DNA from: Fodinibius salicampi
Lineage (GTDB): Bacteria > Bacteroidota > Rhodothermia > Balneolales > Balneolaceae
Length of the DNA: 64,000 nucleotides
Assembly (NCBI RefSeq): GCF_039545095.1
Contig: NZ_BAABRS010000004.1
Coordinates: 310,001 to 374,000 of the forward strand
Direction: 5' to 3'
A program made the position numbers and the translations under genes. Positions 34,792 to 42,891 of the stretch are shown piece after piece. The notes below the pieces were generated by a model, which had not been told where the DNA came from, ran no database searches, and saw only the letters and a program-made list of their open reading frames with translations. Position 1 is the first letter of the stretch. Each line of letters starts with the position of its first letter.

Positions 34792-35672
34792 CACAGAATC
34801 ATGCTTTCGATTGGTAAAATAACAATTCCTGTAGCTCCTTCGGCTTTTAGTTTTTCCATGACAATCCAGAACTGATCAATGGGGATAACGGTATGTATAG
34901 CTACCATATCCTCGTCGGCCAGAGGCATTACCGTCGGACTGTTTAGAGAGGGGATAATATCCTTTATTTTAGGCACGGCCTTTTTAGGAGCATTCATCAT
35001 AATATATCGACTGCGCTCGGCTTGTTGATGGCCATCCATGCGCTGGAGGAACTTGTCGATCAGTTCTTTTTTTCCGGGTGAGAGTTCCTTATTTGTGCGG
35101 ATGAGTTGCGTTTCCGACTCAAGGATGGTATTCAATTCCTGAAGTCCGTTTGCTTTCAGCGTATTACCGGTAGATACCAAATCTACAATAGCATCTGCTA
35201 CTTCCAAGCGGGGTGCAACCTCAACGGCGCCTGAAATAGTAACAATATTGGCGTTCAATTCCTGTTTATCCAAAAAATCGCGGGTTAATTTAGGGTAGCT
35301 GGTGGCAATGGTTTTTCCATCGAAGTCTTCTGTTGTTTGGATATCACCATCTTTGGGAGCTGCCAGTGACAGCCGGCATACGCCGTAATCCAGATCGCGG
35401 AGTACGCTTACATTTGCCCCGGTTTCGGCGGTGACATTGGCTCCTACAAAACCGAGATCGCAGACTCCATCCTGAACATATTCCGGAATATCATCATCTC
35501 TAATAAGAAGTAACTCTACATCGAAATTACGGCATTTTACCAGTAGATTGCGTTTATAATCATCAAAACGGAGTCCGATACCTTTGAGCAGATCAATAGT
35601 CTTGTCGGTCAGACGCCCTGATTTCTGGATCGCGATACGTAGTGAAGTTTTAGAATCGGCAGTTCGTTCCAT
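34791..35672 (-). CDS. hisG: ATP phosphoribosyltransferase (long form)
   Basis: It catalyses the committed step of histidine synthesis, joining ATP and PRPP. At 293 residues it is the long form with an ACT-like C-terminal regulatory domain (about residues 220-290), the site of histidine feedback, and needs no HisZ. Recognisable segments are LRIAIQKSGRL, VCDLGFVGAN, the PRPP-loop region DAIVDLVSTGNTLKANGL, and LPIESMIL at the end. It is the first structural gene after the his leader and attenuator. Confidence 0.96.
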   Translation of the reverse strand: MERTADSKTSLRIAIQKSGRLTDKTIDLLKGIGLRFDDYKRNLLVKCRNFDVELLLIRDDDIPEYVQDGVCDLGFVGANVTAETGANVSVLRDLDYGVCRLSLAAPKDGDIQTTEDFDGKTIATSYPKLTRDFLDKQELNANIVTISGAVEVAPRLEVADAIVDLVSTGNTLKANGLQELNTILESETQLIRTNKELSPGKKELIDKFLQRMDGHQQAERSRYIMMNAPKKAVPKIKDIIPSLNSPTVMPLADEDMVAIHTVIPIDQFWIVMEKLKAEGATGIVILPIESMIL

Positions 35673-35725
35673 AGCAATTAGGGATAGATATAATTGAAAA
35701 GAAGTTTGTTAAGAGAGAATAAGAA

Positions 35726-35756
35726 TAAAAAGGGTGGAGGGCAGCTTAAGCTGCCT
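35726..35756 (-). terminator. Attenuator hairpin of the his leader
   Basis: On the minus strand GGCAGCTTAAGCTGCC (35740-35755) is a perfect 16-base palindrome, followed by CTCCACCC and then TTTTT (35731-35727). It lies 10 bases after the leader-peptide stop and 54 bases before hisG, where an attenuator terminator is expected. The eight-base gap between stem and U-run is a weak point, partly offset because the stem could be longer with wobble pairs. Confidence 0.55.
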
Positions 35757-35765
35757 GTAGCAATG

Positions 35766-35864
35766 CTATTGACGGTCGAAACCGCCATGATGGTGGAGGG
35801 AGTCAATATGGATCATATTTTTTTGCATCGCTTCTAAGATAATATTTTTTAAGAAATCTTCCAT
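35766..35864 (-). CDS. hisL: his operon leader peptide
   Basis: A 32-codon frame from ATG 35864 to TAG 35766 lies between a -7 promoter box and the attenuator hairpin. It contains His at codon 19 and three consecutive His codons at 24-26 (SLHHHGG), which is far above chance for a frame this short. A shorter start at Met13 or Met17 keeps all four His. Codons 27-32 overlap a six-base-pair hairpin with a UUCG loop (35771-35786). Ribosome stalling at the His codons under histidine starvation would alter this fold. This matches the architecture of histidine attenuators. Confidence 0.75.
   Translation of the reverse strand: MEDFLKNIILEAMQKNMIHIDSLHHHGGFDRQ
35771..35786 (-). promoter_or_regulatory. 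UUCG-loop hairpin within the his leader
   Basis: GGCGGT and ACCGTC pair (one G-T wobble) around TTCG, immediately after the His codons. It is a plausible first structure of the attenuator; no clear alternative antiterminator pairing is visible by eye. Confidence 0.5.
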
Positions 35865-35891
35865 ATAAAATTAATGTAAAGAAAATTTCTG

Positions 35892-35899
35892 CAAAGTTA
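35892..35899 (-). promoter_or_regulatory. Candidate -7 box of the his operon
   Basis: The minus strand reads TAACTTTG, a TAnnTTTG match, which would start transcription near 35885, about 20 bases before the leader peptide. The -33 region is a pyrimidine run without a clean TTTG. Confidence 0.45.
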
Positions 35900-35905
35900 A
35901 TCCAT

Positions 35906-35940
35906 AAAAAAAGGGAATTACTTGCGTAATCCCCTTTTAA
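35906..35940. terminator. Bidirectional terminator between the SMP-30 gene and the his leader
   Basis: Arms AAAAGGGAATTAC (35909-35921) and GTAATCCCCTTTT (35926-35938) pair at 12 of 13 positions around TTGC, with A-run and T-run ends. It lies 34 bases after the stop of the SMP-30-like gene and insulates the his promoter. Confidence 0.8.
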
Positions 35941-35971
35941 ATATCAAAAATAAATAAAAGTCCGAATATAA

Positions 35972-36901
35972 TTATCGTTCTTCCGTATTAAGTTGCCAGA
36001 TATCCACCCGGTCTAACTCAATATAAGGAATGGCAACTCGTTCACGTTTAGTGTCGAGCGCAATATCAGCCGGTTCGGGTCCAGTTTTGATGAGTGCTTT
36101 GCTTTCCTGGTTATTACTTATCAGGTAGAGACTGGAATCATTCTGGCTGGAAACCAGGAAAGATCCATTATAAGGCTCTATGCCATCAAAGTTTCCACCC
36201 GATTCCACCGTAATGAAATCCTGAAGAGTAGAGTCAGCGGGTGAGAACGAGCGGAATATTTGTCCGCCATTCCACGGAGCAATTACCAGCTGATTATTGT
36301 TTTCATCCAGCGTGATTCCATTGGGTGGATCAGCGAGTGAATCGGCAACAATGGAAATATTGGATCCCTTTATTTGATAAACCCGGGCCTGTCCGGTGTC
36401 CGTAACATATATTGTGCCATTCGTGTCGACGGCAACATCATTGAGAAAGCCGGGTTCAAAATCTGTGAAATCGTTGAATGCAACCTGTTCGCCTGTTTGC
36501 TTATTAAATCCGTGTACACCCTTAAGGTCAGCTACATATAGTGTGTCTCCCGTAATATACATACCTCGCGGAGAATGCAGGGGGGCTTCCTCAGTACCGG
36601 TCATAAACTTCAGTGAGTCAATAGAGCCATCTGGCCGGGCTTTGGCGATGTACCCATTGGAATCGGCCTCACTGCTGGATCCATTAAAATTGGAAACAAA
36701 ATAAACATCTTGATCCGGATCATAGCGAACTGCTTCCGGGCCGGATAATCCTTGGTCAATTACTGTTATTCGATCGTCCACTTCTTGCAGTGATGTCGTG
36801 GGAGCTTCTTCCTCTTGTTGTTCGGTATCTGAGCTGCAGCTGGTAAATATGAGCAGCAGCAACATGAGTACGCTCTGCGATAATAGTTGTTTTTTATCCA
36901 T
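35972..36901 (-). CDS. SMP-30/gluconolactonase-like lipoprotein
   Basis: The 309-residue precursor has a short hydrophobic leader with lipobox IFTSC, so it is likely a lipoprotein with an acidic, flexible start (SSDTEQQEEEAP). The rest is a six-bladed-type propeller with NHL/SMP-30 strands (GPEAVRYDPDQDVYFVSNF, SPRGMYITGDTLYVADL, LNDVAVDTNGTIYVTDTGQARVYQI, PNGITLDENNNQLVIAPW). Family members are lactonases or ligand-binding propellers; the metal ligands cannot be assigned with confidence here. It is flanked by a strong terminator and a long spacer. Confidence 0.85.
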   Translation of the reverse strand: MDKKQLLSQSVLMLLLLIFTSCSSDTEQQEEEAPTTSLQEVDDRITVIDQGLSGPEAVRYDPDQDVYFVSNFNGSSSEADSNGYIAKARPDGSIDSLKFMTGTEEAPLHSPRGMYITGDTLYVADLKGVHGFNKQTGEQVAFNDFTDFEPGFLNDVAVDTNGTIYVTDTGQARVYQIKGSNISIVADSLADPPNGITLDENNNQLVIAPWNGGQIFRSFSPADSTLQDFITVESGGNFDGIEPYNGSFLVSSQNDSSLYLISNNQESKALIKTGPEPADIALDTKRERVAIPYIELDRVDIWQLNTEER

Positions 36902-37464
36902 AAGAGTCTGTTTTATTTAAAGTTGGAGAGTGATCTAAAATATTAAACTGGAAGAGTATTAAATTTTCTTAAGTGTATCCCATAAGTGGTCGTTCGGTTA
37001 TCCCTAATAAGTTATCCCTGTTCTCAATCGTCTCAATTATTCTATGGACCACTTACTTATTGCAGTGCTCAAATATGAATAAACCAACACACCATTGCAA
37101 TTATATCCAGAAATAATTTATCTGATATTGAAATGTCTTAAAAAGCAATGAGCTTAATTAAGCTGACATTGTAGCTACAACCCCAATTAGCAAAAGAGTA
37201 AAAATGGCTAATTGAAGAAAAGCGCTTCCGATTCGTTTCTTTATCATGATTTAGCTAATGAAAGATTTCTTTTTTGCTGATTTTATAGTGACTATTTGGA
37301 AATATGTTCCCGGAAAATAAATAGGTTTTAAATGAGGTGAACGGCGTCTGTTTTTTTAGTGATGAGACAAGCTATATTTATGATTGAACTATTAGCGGGA
37401 AACGATTATCCTTACTACTTAAAAAGTTAAGTGATTAATACAGCAATCAATCAGATATCTTATT
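36902..37464. other. Gene-poor spacer with short repeats
   Basis: The 563-base AT-rich region separates divergent genes. Apart from a possible 29-codon ORF (37158-37247) it holds a direct repeat GTTATCCCT (36997-37005 and 37011-37019) and a nine-base inverted repeat TAAGTGGTC (36983-36991) / GACCACTTA (37047-37055). These lie upstream of the lipoprotein gene and could be regulatory sites. Nothing resembling a structured RNA family is evident. Confidence 0.5.
37158..37247 (-). CDS. Possible 29-residue single-pass membrane peptide
   Basis: The frame starts MIKKRIGSAF, continues with a 17-19-residue hydrophobic helix (LQLAIFTLLLIGVVAT) and ends MSA. Positive residues at the N-terminus followed by one helix fit a small membrane protein with the N-terminus in the cytoplasm. 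It stands alone in a spacer, with no clear ribosome-binding site. A chance frame is possible, but the topology is unusually good. Confidence 0.4.
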   Translation of the reverse strand: MIKKRIGSAFLQLAIFTLLLIGVVATMSA

Positions 37465-37734
37465 ATGATAACTACTGCTCAATTAACCTATATCCCTCTA
37501 AAATCAGCTGATCCACGCGAAAGTGTAGACTTTTTGCTTGAATTAGTCGCACAGCACGAAGTGGAGGTAGATGTTAACTACTTATCTACAAGTGTTCGGG
37601 GAGAGACCGAAGTTGTTTTTGAACTCATCAGCGATATGTATGAAACGATGACTATTGAAGGAGAAGAATTCCGTTTCCATGTGGAGTTGTTAAGCCCCGT
37701 TGCTGATGAATCTCTTGATATACCCAATAAGTAA
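37465..37734 (+). CDS. Thiamine-binding-like (MTH1187/YkoF) small protein
   Basis: The 89-residue protein has the beta-alpha-beta pattern of the MTH1187/YkoF family. An N-terminal strand ending IPLKSAD is followed by a helix (RESVDFLLELVAQHEVEVDV), then LSTSVRGETEVVFELIS and a second helix-strand unit. Members bind thiamine or its pyrimidine, or have unknown ligands. No thiamine genes or TPP riboswitch are nearby, so the ligand is open. It is monocistronic, with a good terminator 20 bases downstream. Confidence 0.6.
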   Translation: MITTAQLTYIPLKSADPRESVDFLLELVAQHEVEVDVNYLSTSVRGETEVVFELISDMYETMTIEGEEFRFHVELLSPVADESLDIPNK

Positions 37735-37755
37735 AGGGTGTTTGTATTTCAGCAG

Positions 37756-37790
37756 AGTCCGATGCGAATAAAAGTATCGGACTTTTTTAT
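37756..37790 (+). terminator. Intrinsic terminator
   Basis: AGTCCGAT (37756-37763) pairs perfectly with ATCGGACT (37776-37783) around a 12-base loop and is followed by TTTTTT. It ends the transcript of the small thiamine-binding-like gene. Confidence 0.85.
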
Positions 37791-37835
37791 TGAGTAAATA
37801 TTTTATCCTTTCTCACATTTGAGTGTGAAAACAGG

Positions 37836-37868
37836 CGCTTAATTTTGTATCTTAAGCGTTCTTTTTTA
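37836..37868 (+). terminator. Terminator-like hairpin just upstream of lepA
   Basis: CGCTTAA (37836-37842) and TTAAGCG (37852-37858) form a stem with a nine-base loop, followed by TTCTTTTTT. It lies 31 bases before the lepA start. It may be a second terminator for the previous gene or part of the lepA leader. Confidence 0.5.
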
Positions 37869-37898
37869 TAAGCAAACCTGTGCAGGTAGCACAAGCCT

Positions 37899-39704
37899 AT
37901 GACTCCCATTCGTAATTTCTGTATTATAGCTCATATCGATCACGGTAAATCAACGCTCGCTGACCGACTTCTGGAGCGTACCGGTGCTATTACCGAGCGC
38001 GAGATGCACGAGCAGATACTTGACGATATGGATCTGGAACGCGAGCGGGGCATTACGATTAAAAGCCATGCTATCAGGATGGATTATGAGCGTCCTAATG
38101 GTGAGAATGTGATTTTTAATCTCATTGATACGCCTGGACATGTTGACTTCTCTTACGAGGTGTCCCGGGCATTAAAAGCGTGTGAGGGAGCACTGTTGGT
38201 AGTCGATGCTGCTCAGGGAGTTGAAGCCCAAACTATTTCTACACTTTATCAGGCTATTGAACAGGATTTGGAAATTGTACCGGTCCTTAACAAAATAGAT
38301 TTACCCGGCGCAGATCCTGAAGGCGTAGGCCAGCAGATTGTGGATCTAATCGGCTGCGACCATGAAGATATTTTACATGTATCCGGCAAAACCGGTGAGG
38401 GGGTGGATGGACTTCTCGAAGCAATTGTAGAGCAGATTCCTGCACCAGGGAGAGATACCGACAAACCCCTGAGAGCGCTTATATTTGATTCGATTTTTAA
38501 TACCTATCGTGGATCCATTATATATGTTCGAGTTATGGAAGGAAGCCTGAAACAGGGCGAAGGCATTCACTTTATGGCCACTGATAAAGATTATGAAGCG
38601 GAAGAGATCGGGCACCTGAAGCTGAAAAAAGTAAAAACAGATAAGCTCGAAGCCGGTGATGTGGGATATGTTATCGGAAGTGTGAAATCTCTGCAGGATG
38701 CGCGGGTAGGAGATACTCTTACTTCAACAGAGAACCCTGCCGATAAACCCATTCCGGGCTACCAGGAACCGAAACCAATGGTATTTAGTGGCTTATTCCC
38801 GACTCAATCCGATGATTTTGAGGATCTGCGCTCTGCACTGGAAAAGCTACAGCTGAATGATGCCTCCCTTACATATCAGCCCGAGACGTCCAAGGCGCTT
38901 GGATTTGGATTTCGCGCCGGATTTTTGGGTATGCTGCATATGGAGATTGTTCAGGAACGCCTTGATCGCGAATTTGATATTGATATTATCACGACCGTTC
39001 CCAATGTGGAGTATGAAGTTCATATGACCGAGAAAAATGAGCAGAAGAAAGTAACGGTTGATAATCCCAGTGAAATGCCGGATCCTGCCAATGTGGATGC
39101 CGTATATGAGCCTTATATAAAAGCCAGCATTATTACCCCTTCTGATTATATTGGCCCGGTTATGAAACTTTGTGAGGAGAAAAGGGGTAAGTATGTAAAC
39201 CAGATACATATGCAGAGTCAGCGTGTGGATATCACCTACGAGTTGCCGATGGCAGAAGTAGTGTTTGATTTTTATGATCGGCTTAAAAGCGGTACCCGAG
39301 GGTATGCTTCGCTGGATTATGACTTTCTTGAGTATCGGAAAGGAGATTTGGTTCGACTGGATATCTTGCTTAATGGCGACCCGGTGGATGCTCTTTCAAG
39401 CATTACACATCGTGATAAAGCCTATGATCTGGGGCGCAAATTGTGTAAGAAACTGAAAGATCTGATTTCACGACATCAGTTCGAAGTACCCATACAGGCT
39501 GCTATTGGTTCGCAGGTTATCGCCCGGGAGACTATTCCGGCTATACGAAAAGATGTGACGGCAAAATGTTATGGCGGAGATGTTTCCCGAAAACGAAAAC
39601 TTCTGGAAAAACAAAAGGAAGGGAAAAAGCGAATGAAACAGGTGGGAACTGTAGAAGTACCACAAGAAGCATTTCTTGCGGTATTATCTATGGATGATGA
39701 TTAA
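37899..39704 (+). CDS. lepA: Translation elongation factor 4
   Basis: This ribosome-bound GTPase is implicated in back-translocation and in translation under stress. The 601-residue protein has the G1 motif AHIDHGKS (11-18), a G2 region [16 protein letters not shown]3 DTPGHVDF, G4 [10 protein letters not shown], then EF-G-like domains II, III and V. The LepA-specific C-terminal domain ends [20 protein letters not shown]. Length and order are standard. It precedes a secreted hypothetical and lepB, the usual lepA-lepB neighbourhood seen in many bacteria. Confidence 0.98.
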   Translation: MTPIRNFCIIAHIDHGKSTLADRLLERTGAITEREMHEQILDDMDLERERGITIKSHAIRMDYERPNGENVIFNLIDTPGHVDFSYEVSRALKACEGALLVVDAAQGVEAQTISTLYQAIEQDLEIVPVLNKIDLPGADPEGVGQQIVDLIGCDHEDILHVSGKTGEGVDGLLEAIVEQIPAPGRDTDKPLRALIFDSIFNTYRGSIIYVRVMEGSLKQGEGIHFMATDKDYEAEEIGHLKLKKVKTDKLEAGDVGYVIGSVKSLQDARVGDTLTSTENPADKPIPGYQEPKPMVFSGLFPTQSDDFEDLRSALEKLQLNDASLTYQPETSKALGFGFRAGFLGMLHMEIVQERLDREFDIDIITTVPNVEYEVHMTEKNEQKKVTVDNPSEMPDPANVDAVYEPYIKASIITPSDYIGPVMKLCEEKRGKYVNQIHMQSQRVDITYELPMAEVVFDFYDRLKSGTRGYASLDYDFLEYRKGDLVRLDILLNGDPVDALSSITHRDKAYDLGRKLCKKLKDLISRHQFEVPIQAAIGSQVIARETIPAIRKDVTAKCYGGDVSRKRKLLEKQKEGKKRMKQVGTVEVPQEAFLAVLSMDDD

Positions 39705-39783
39705 ATCGTCCATATCTTGTAATATCCTAATGCAAAGTGCGTTATGTAAACGACAATAATACTACTAAAATTATATTCTACTG

Positions 39784-40365
39784 ATGCAAAAGTTACTAAA
39801 CTCATTATTTCTTACTGTTCTCATTGTAGTTTTTTCTACTTTTTCCGCTTCTGCTCAATTTGAGGAGCCGGAGATAGAACGGATTGATCCCGATCAAAAA
39901 ACTTGGTTTATGAACAAATTTGAAGACGTAAAATGGACCGGCCAGGGTTTTTACGGACGAACAGAACTTGATGAACGACAAACAAATGAAATCCGGGCCC
40001 GCTTACAGGAGGTATTTGGAGATCCTACAAAAACCATTGAAGATTTAATCACTCAGCCAGATTTCCGTCCGGCACAGGCTATTCAGTTCGAATATTGGTT
40101 TGTGGTAGACGATTCGATCCCTATGATGCTTTTAGATATTGATGGTCCTTTTGGAAGAGGACTCGTTTATGCGGGAGCCAGCAAATATATTGATCTTATG
40201 CCAGAAGTGAAGCGTACCTTGTCTCAAGAACTGATGGCTATTAAAAGAGACAGCTTACCTGATTATGAGGATTATTATTACGCTCCGGAGCGGCGGAAGT
40301 GGTTTGAAGTGAGCCTCCAAGAGGGACAGTATAGAACAAAAGAAATATCCTCTCCAATCAACTAG
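39784..40365 (+). CDS. Secreted protein of unknown function between lepA and lepB
   Basis: The 193-residue precursor has a signal peptide (MQKLLNSLFL... with cleavage at ASA-Q). The mature part is mixed alpha/beta, with FEYWFVVDDSIPMMLLDIDGPFGRGLVYAG as its most distinctive stretch. I do not recognise a family and see no catalytic motif. It lies 79 bases after lepA and 41 bases before lepB in the same orientation, so it may share their transcript and have a role tied to secretion. This is inference from context only. Confidence 0.8.
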   Translation: MQKLLNSLFLTVLIVVFSTFSASAQFEEPEIERIDPDQKTWFMNKFEDVKWTGQGFYGRTELDERQTNEIRARLQEVFGDPTKTIEDLITQPDFRPAQAIQFEYWFVVDDSIPMMLLDIDGPFGRGLVYAGASKYIDLMPEVKRTLSQELMAIKRDSLPDYEDYYYAPERRKWFEVSLQEGQYRTKEISSPIN

Positions 40366-40406
40366 ATTTTGGGATTTTAATAAACTGAACCACAGAAGGA
40401 GATACA

Positions 40407-41501
40407 TTGGCAAAGCAACTTTCAAAAGAAGAACGCAGTAAAAGACGCAATCGGCGTACAAAAAATCAAAACGAGAAAGCAAAAAGCTGGATAAGGGAAT
40501 GGCTGGATGCTCTCCTTTTTGCAGCAGTAGCTGCACTTATCATTCGGGCTTTCTTTTTTGAAGCTTATCGTATTCCAACTCCCTCAATGGAGAAAACACT
40601 GATGACGGGAGACTTCTTGATAGTCTCAAAGATAAGTTACGGTCCCCGTACACCAATGGTATTAGGAGTTCCATTTACGAATATCTATATGCAGGGACTC
40701 GTGTTGCCGTGGACTCGTCTGCCTGGTTTTAGTGAGGTAGAACGGAATGATATTGTGGTGTTTAACTATCCGATTGATATTGCACCTATTGCCGGTAAGA
40801 CAAACTACATAAAGCGTGCTGTGGGGATACCGGGGGATACCCTGTCTATAGATGACAAACAGCTTTATGTAAACTCTGAAGAAGCCAATCCTTTTCCTGG
40901 AATTCAGCAAGTCTATGAGGTGGATGTTCGGAACAGGATAAGGTTAAGTGCGTCAAAGGTACAAGCAGCTGGAGGAACAATATATCAATCACGTAACGGT
41001 AACTCAGGAAGCTACCGTATTAATATGACTGATGAGGTGGCTGAGAACATTAGCAACTGGCCGGAAGTAACAAATGTAGAGCTTTTTGTGTTGCCTGATA
41101 CTTTTAATGAATATGATCGGCGGTCCTTCAGCTTTTCTTCCGGTTTTAATAACCACCATCACATGTCTCCGGTCGTTGTTCCGTTTGAAGGACAAACCGT
41201 AACCTTAACGGCTGATAATTACCATATTTACGAAGCTATTATTACTCGCTATGAGAAAAATGATGTGGAGCGAAATGGAGGGCAGTTTATTATCAATGGA
41301 GAAGAAACCAATGAATATACTATTCAGCAGGATTACTACTTCGTAATGGGTGATAACAGAGATGACAGTGAGGACAGCAGGTTCTGGGGATTTGTACCAC
41401 AGACGCATATAGTCGGCAAAGCAGGTATTATTTATTTCTCATGGGATAAAGATCGGTGGCTGCCCCGTTTTGATCGTCTTCTGAATGTTATCCATGATTA
41501 G
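40407..41501 (+). CDS. lepB: Signal peptidase I, enlarged form
   Basis: This inner-membrane Ser/Lys protease removes Sec signal peptides. TTG 40407 is the start, fixed by a strong ribosome site AGAAGGAGA ending five bases before it. A basic N-terminus precedes one helix (LDALLFAAVAALIIRAFFF). Then come IPTPSMEKTL with nucleophile S60, NYIKRAVGIPGDTLSI with general-base K136, and VMGDNRDDSEDSRFWGFV near the C-terminus. At 364 residues it carries a large insert between boxes D and E (about residues 150-300), as is common in Bacteroidota. Confidence 0.96.
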   Translation: MAKQLSKEERSKRRNRRTKNQNEKAKSWIREWLDALLFAAVAALIIRAFFFEAYRIPTPSMEKTLMTGDFLIVSKISYGPRTPMVLGVPFTNIYMQGLVLPWTRLPGFSEVERNDIVVFNYPIDIAPIAGKTNYIKRAVGIPGDTLSIDDKQLYVNSEEANPFPGIQQVYEVDVRNRIRLSASKVQAAGGTIYQSRNGNSGSYRINMTDEVAENISNWPEVTNVELFVLPDTFNEYDRRSFSFSSGFNNHHHMSPVVVPFEGQTVTLTADNYHIYEAIITRYEKNDVERNGGQFIINGEETNEYTIQQDYYFVMGDNRDDSEDSRFWGFVPQTHIVGKAGIIYFSWDKDRWLPRFDRLLNVIHD

Positions 41502-41518
41502 TATTGGTGTATGTATGT

Positions 41519-41550
41519 GAGGAAAGAAGGAGTCGAGTACTTCCTTCCTC
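41519..41550. terminator. Convergent hairpin between lepB and rlmN
   Basis: GAGGAAAGAAG (41519-41529) pairs with CTTCCTTCCTC (41540-41550) at 10 of 11 positions around a 10-base loop. It lies between two converging genes; no long U-run follows. Confidence 0.5.
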
Positions 41551-41569
41551 CTAACTTCAGGGCTGCTCC

Positions 41570-42682
41570 TTAATTCTTTCGTATTGATTTTCCTTGGGCT
41601 TGTCCCTCTTTAATGGCCAGCTGTCCGCAGCCGGCATCGATATCATCACCACGGCTTCGGCGCACTGTAGCAGTAATATCCCTTGATACAAGTTCCTGCA
41701 TAAAGGCATCCAGTCGTTGCTCTCGGGCTCGTTTGAGTTCTACGCCTGCCACATCGTTGTACATGATAATATTTACTTTGCTGGGTACCCACTGTACGAT
41801 TTCGGCAAGCTGGCGCGCATCTTCCTTGGTATCGTTAAATTCATCAAATAACAGGTATTCGTAGGTGATAGGCCGGTGCAGCTTATCATAATAATACTGA
41901 ACTGCTTCCTTGAGTTTTTCCAGGTTCATTGAATTATTTATGGGCATAATTTCATCCCGCTTTTCATCATTAGCTGCATGCAGAGATATCGCCAAATTGA
42001 AAGGCTGGCGCTCGTCTGCCAGTTGCTTAATTTGCTTGGTAAGTCCTACCGTAGAAACGGTTATTCTTTTGGGAGAAAGTCCAATACTTAGTTCATCCAT
42101 GATAATAGATGCAGAATTAACTACGGCCTCATAGTTATGAAGCGGTTCTCCCATTCCCATATATACGATATTGGTGATGCCCTTTCCAAACTTCTCCTGA
42201 CACAGGTTATTAATGTACTGTACCTGATCTACAATTTCGCCGTGGGTTAAGCTCCGGAAAAATCCCATTTTTCCGGTGGCACAGAAAGAGCATCCAAATA
42301 CGCACCCCACCTGGGATGACACGCACACCGTTAATCGATTAGCCGCTCCATCAGGATAAAAATCAGGGATAAGTACAGACTCGACCTTGTGTTGTTCGTC
42401 GCCCTCGAGTTCAAAGAGAAACTTTATAGTCCCATCCTTAGATTCGAGCTGCATTTTGTGCTCAATGGTAGGGACCTTTGCTACTTCTTTAAGGCGTATT
42501 CGTAAGTCCTTGGAAAGGTTGGTCATTTCATCAAAGCTGTGTACTCCCTTTTGATAGAGCCACTGGAAGAGCTGATCACTCCGATAGGAGGCCAGTCCCA
42601 TATCGGCACTAAATTCCTGGAGTTCTTGCTTTGTAAGATCTTTAAGGTTTATTTTTTCTTCGCTATGGGTTTGTGTAGTCAT
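41570..42682 (-). CDS. rlmN: 23S rRNA (adenine2503-C2)/tRNA(A37) methyltransferase
   Basis: This radical-SAM methylase modifies A2503 of 23S rRNA and A37 of some tRNAs. The 370-residue protein has the iron-sulfur cluster cysteines C127, C131 and C134 in GCVFGCSFCATGKMGF and the GMGEPLHNYEAV motif. The C-terminal RRSRGDDIDAGCGQL motif contains the methyl-carrying cysteine. Start and length are as usual. Confidence 0.97.
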   Translation of the reverse strand: MTTQTHSEEKINLKDLTKQELQEFSADMGLASYRSDQLFQWLYQKGVHSFDEMTNLSKDLRIRLKEVAKVPTIEHKMQLESKDGTIKFLFELEGDEQHKVESVLIPDFYPDGAANRLTVCVSSQVGCVFGCSFCATGKMGFFRSLTHGEIVDQVQYINNLCQEKFGKGITNIVYMGMGEPLHNYEAVVNSASIIMDELSIGLSPKRITVSTVGLTKQIKQLADERQPFNLAISLHAANDEKRDEIMPINNSMNLEKLKEAVQYYYDKLHRPITYEYLLFDEFNDTKEDARQLAEIVQWVPSKVNIIMYNDVAGVELKRAREQRLDAFMQELVSRDITATVRRSRGDDIDAGCGQLAIKEGQAQGKSIRKN

Positions 42683-42891
42683 ATATCCAAAGATACAAAG
42701 ACTACAGCACGGATGTTAAACTTTAGAGACAAAATATTAAGTGGTTGATGGGTATATATGATATTTAAGAATAGAAATCACCGGATAGGTAGAATCTAAC
42801 AAATTTTATAAAAAAGAAGCGGTTATTATGAATTGATGATAGTTATATAGATTTTAATAGTCTGCAAGAAATAAAATATAAAAGATAAGCA

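Noticed and set aside
37465-37734. TPP riboswitch associated with the thiamine-binding-like gene
   Set aside because: The conserved CUGAGA-type core and the terminal helices are not visible in the upstream spacer.
38847-39209. 120-codon antisense frame within lepA
   Set aside because: No start signal or family; lepA is certain on the other strand.
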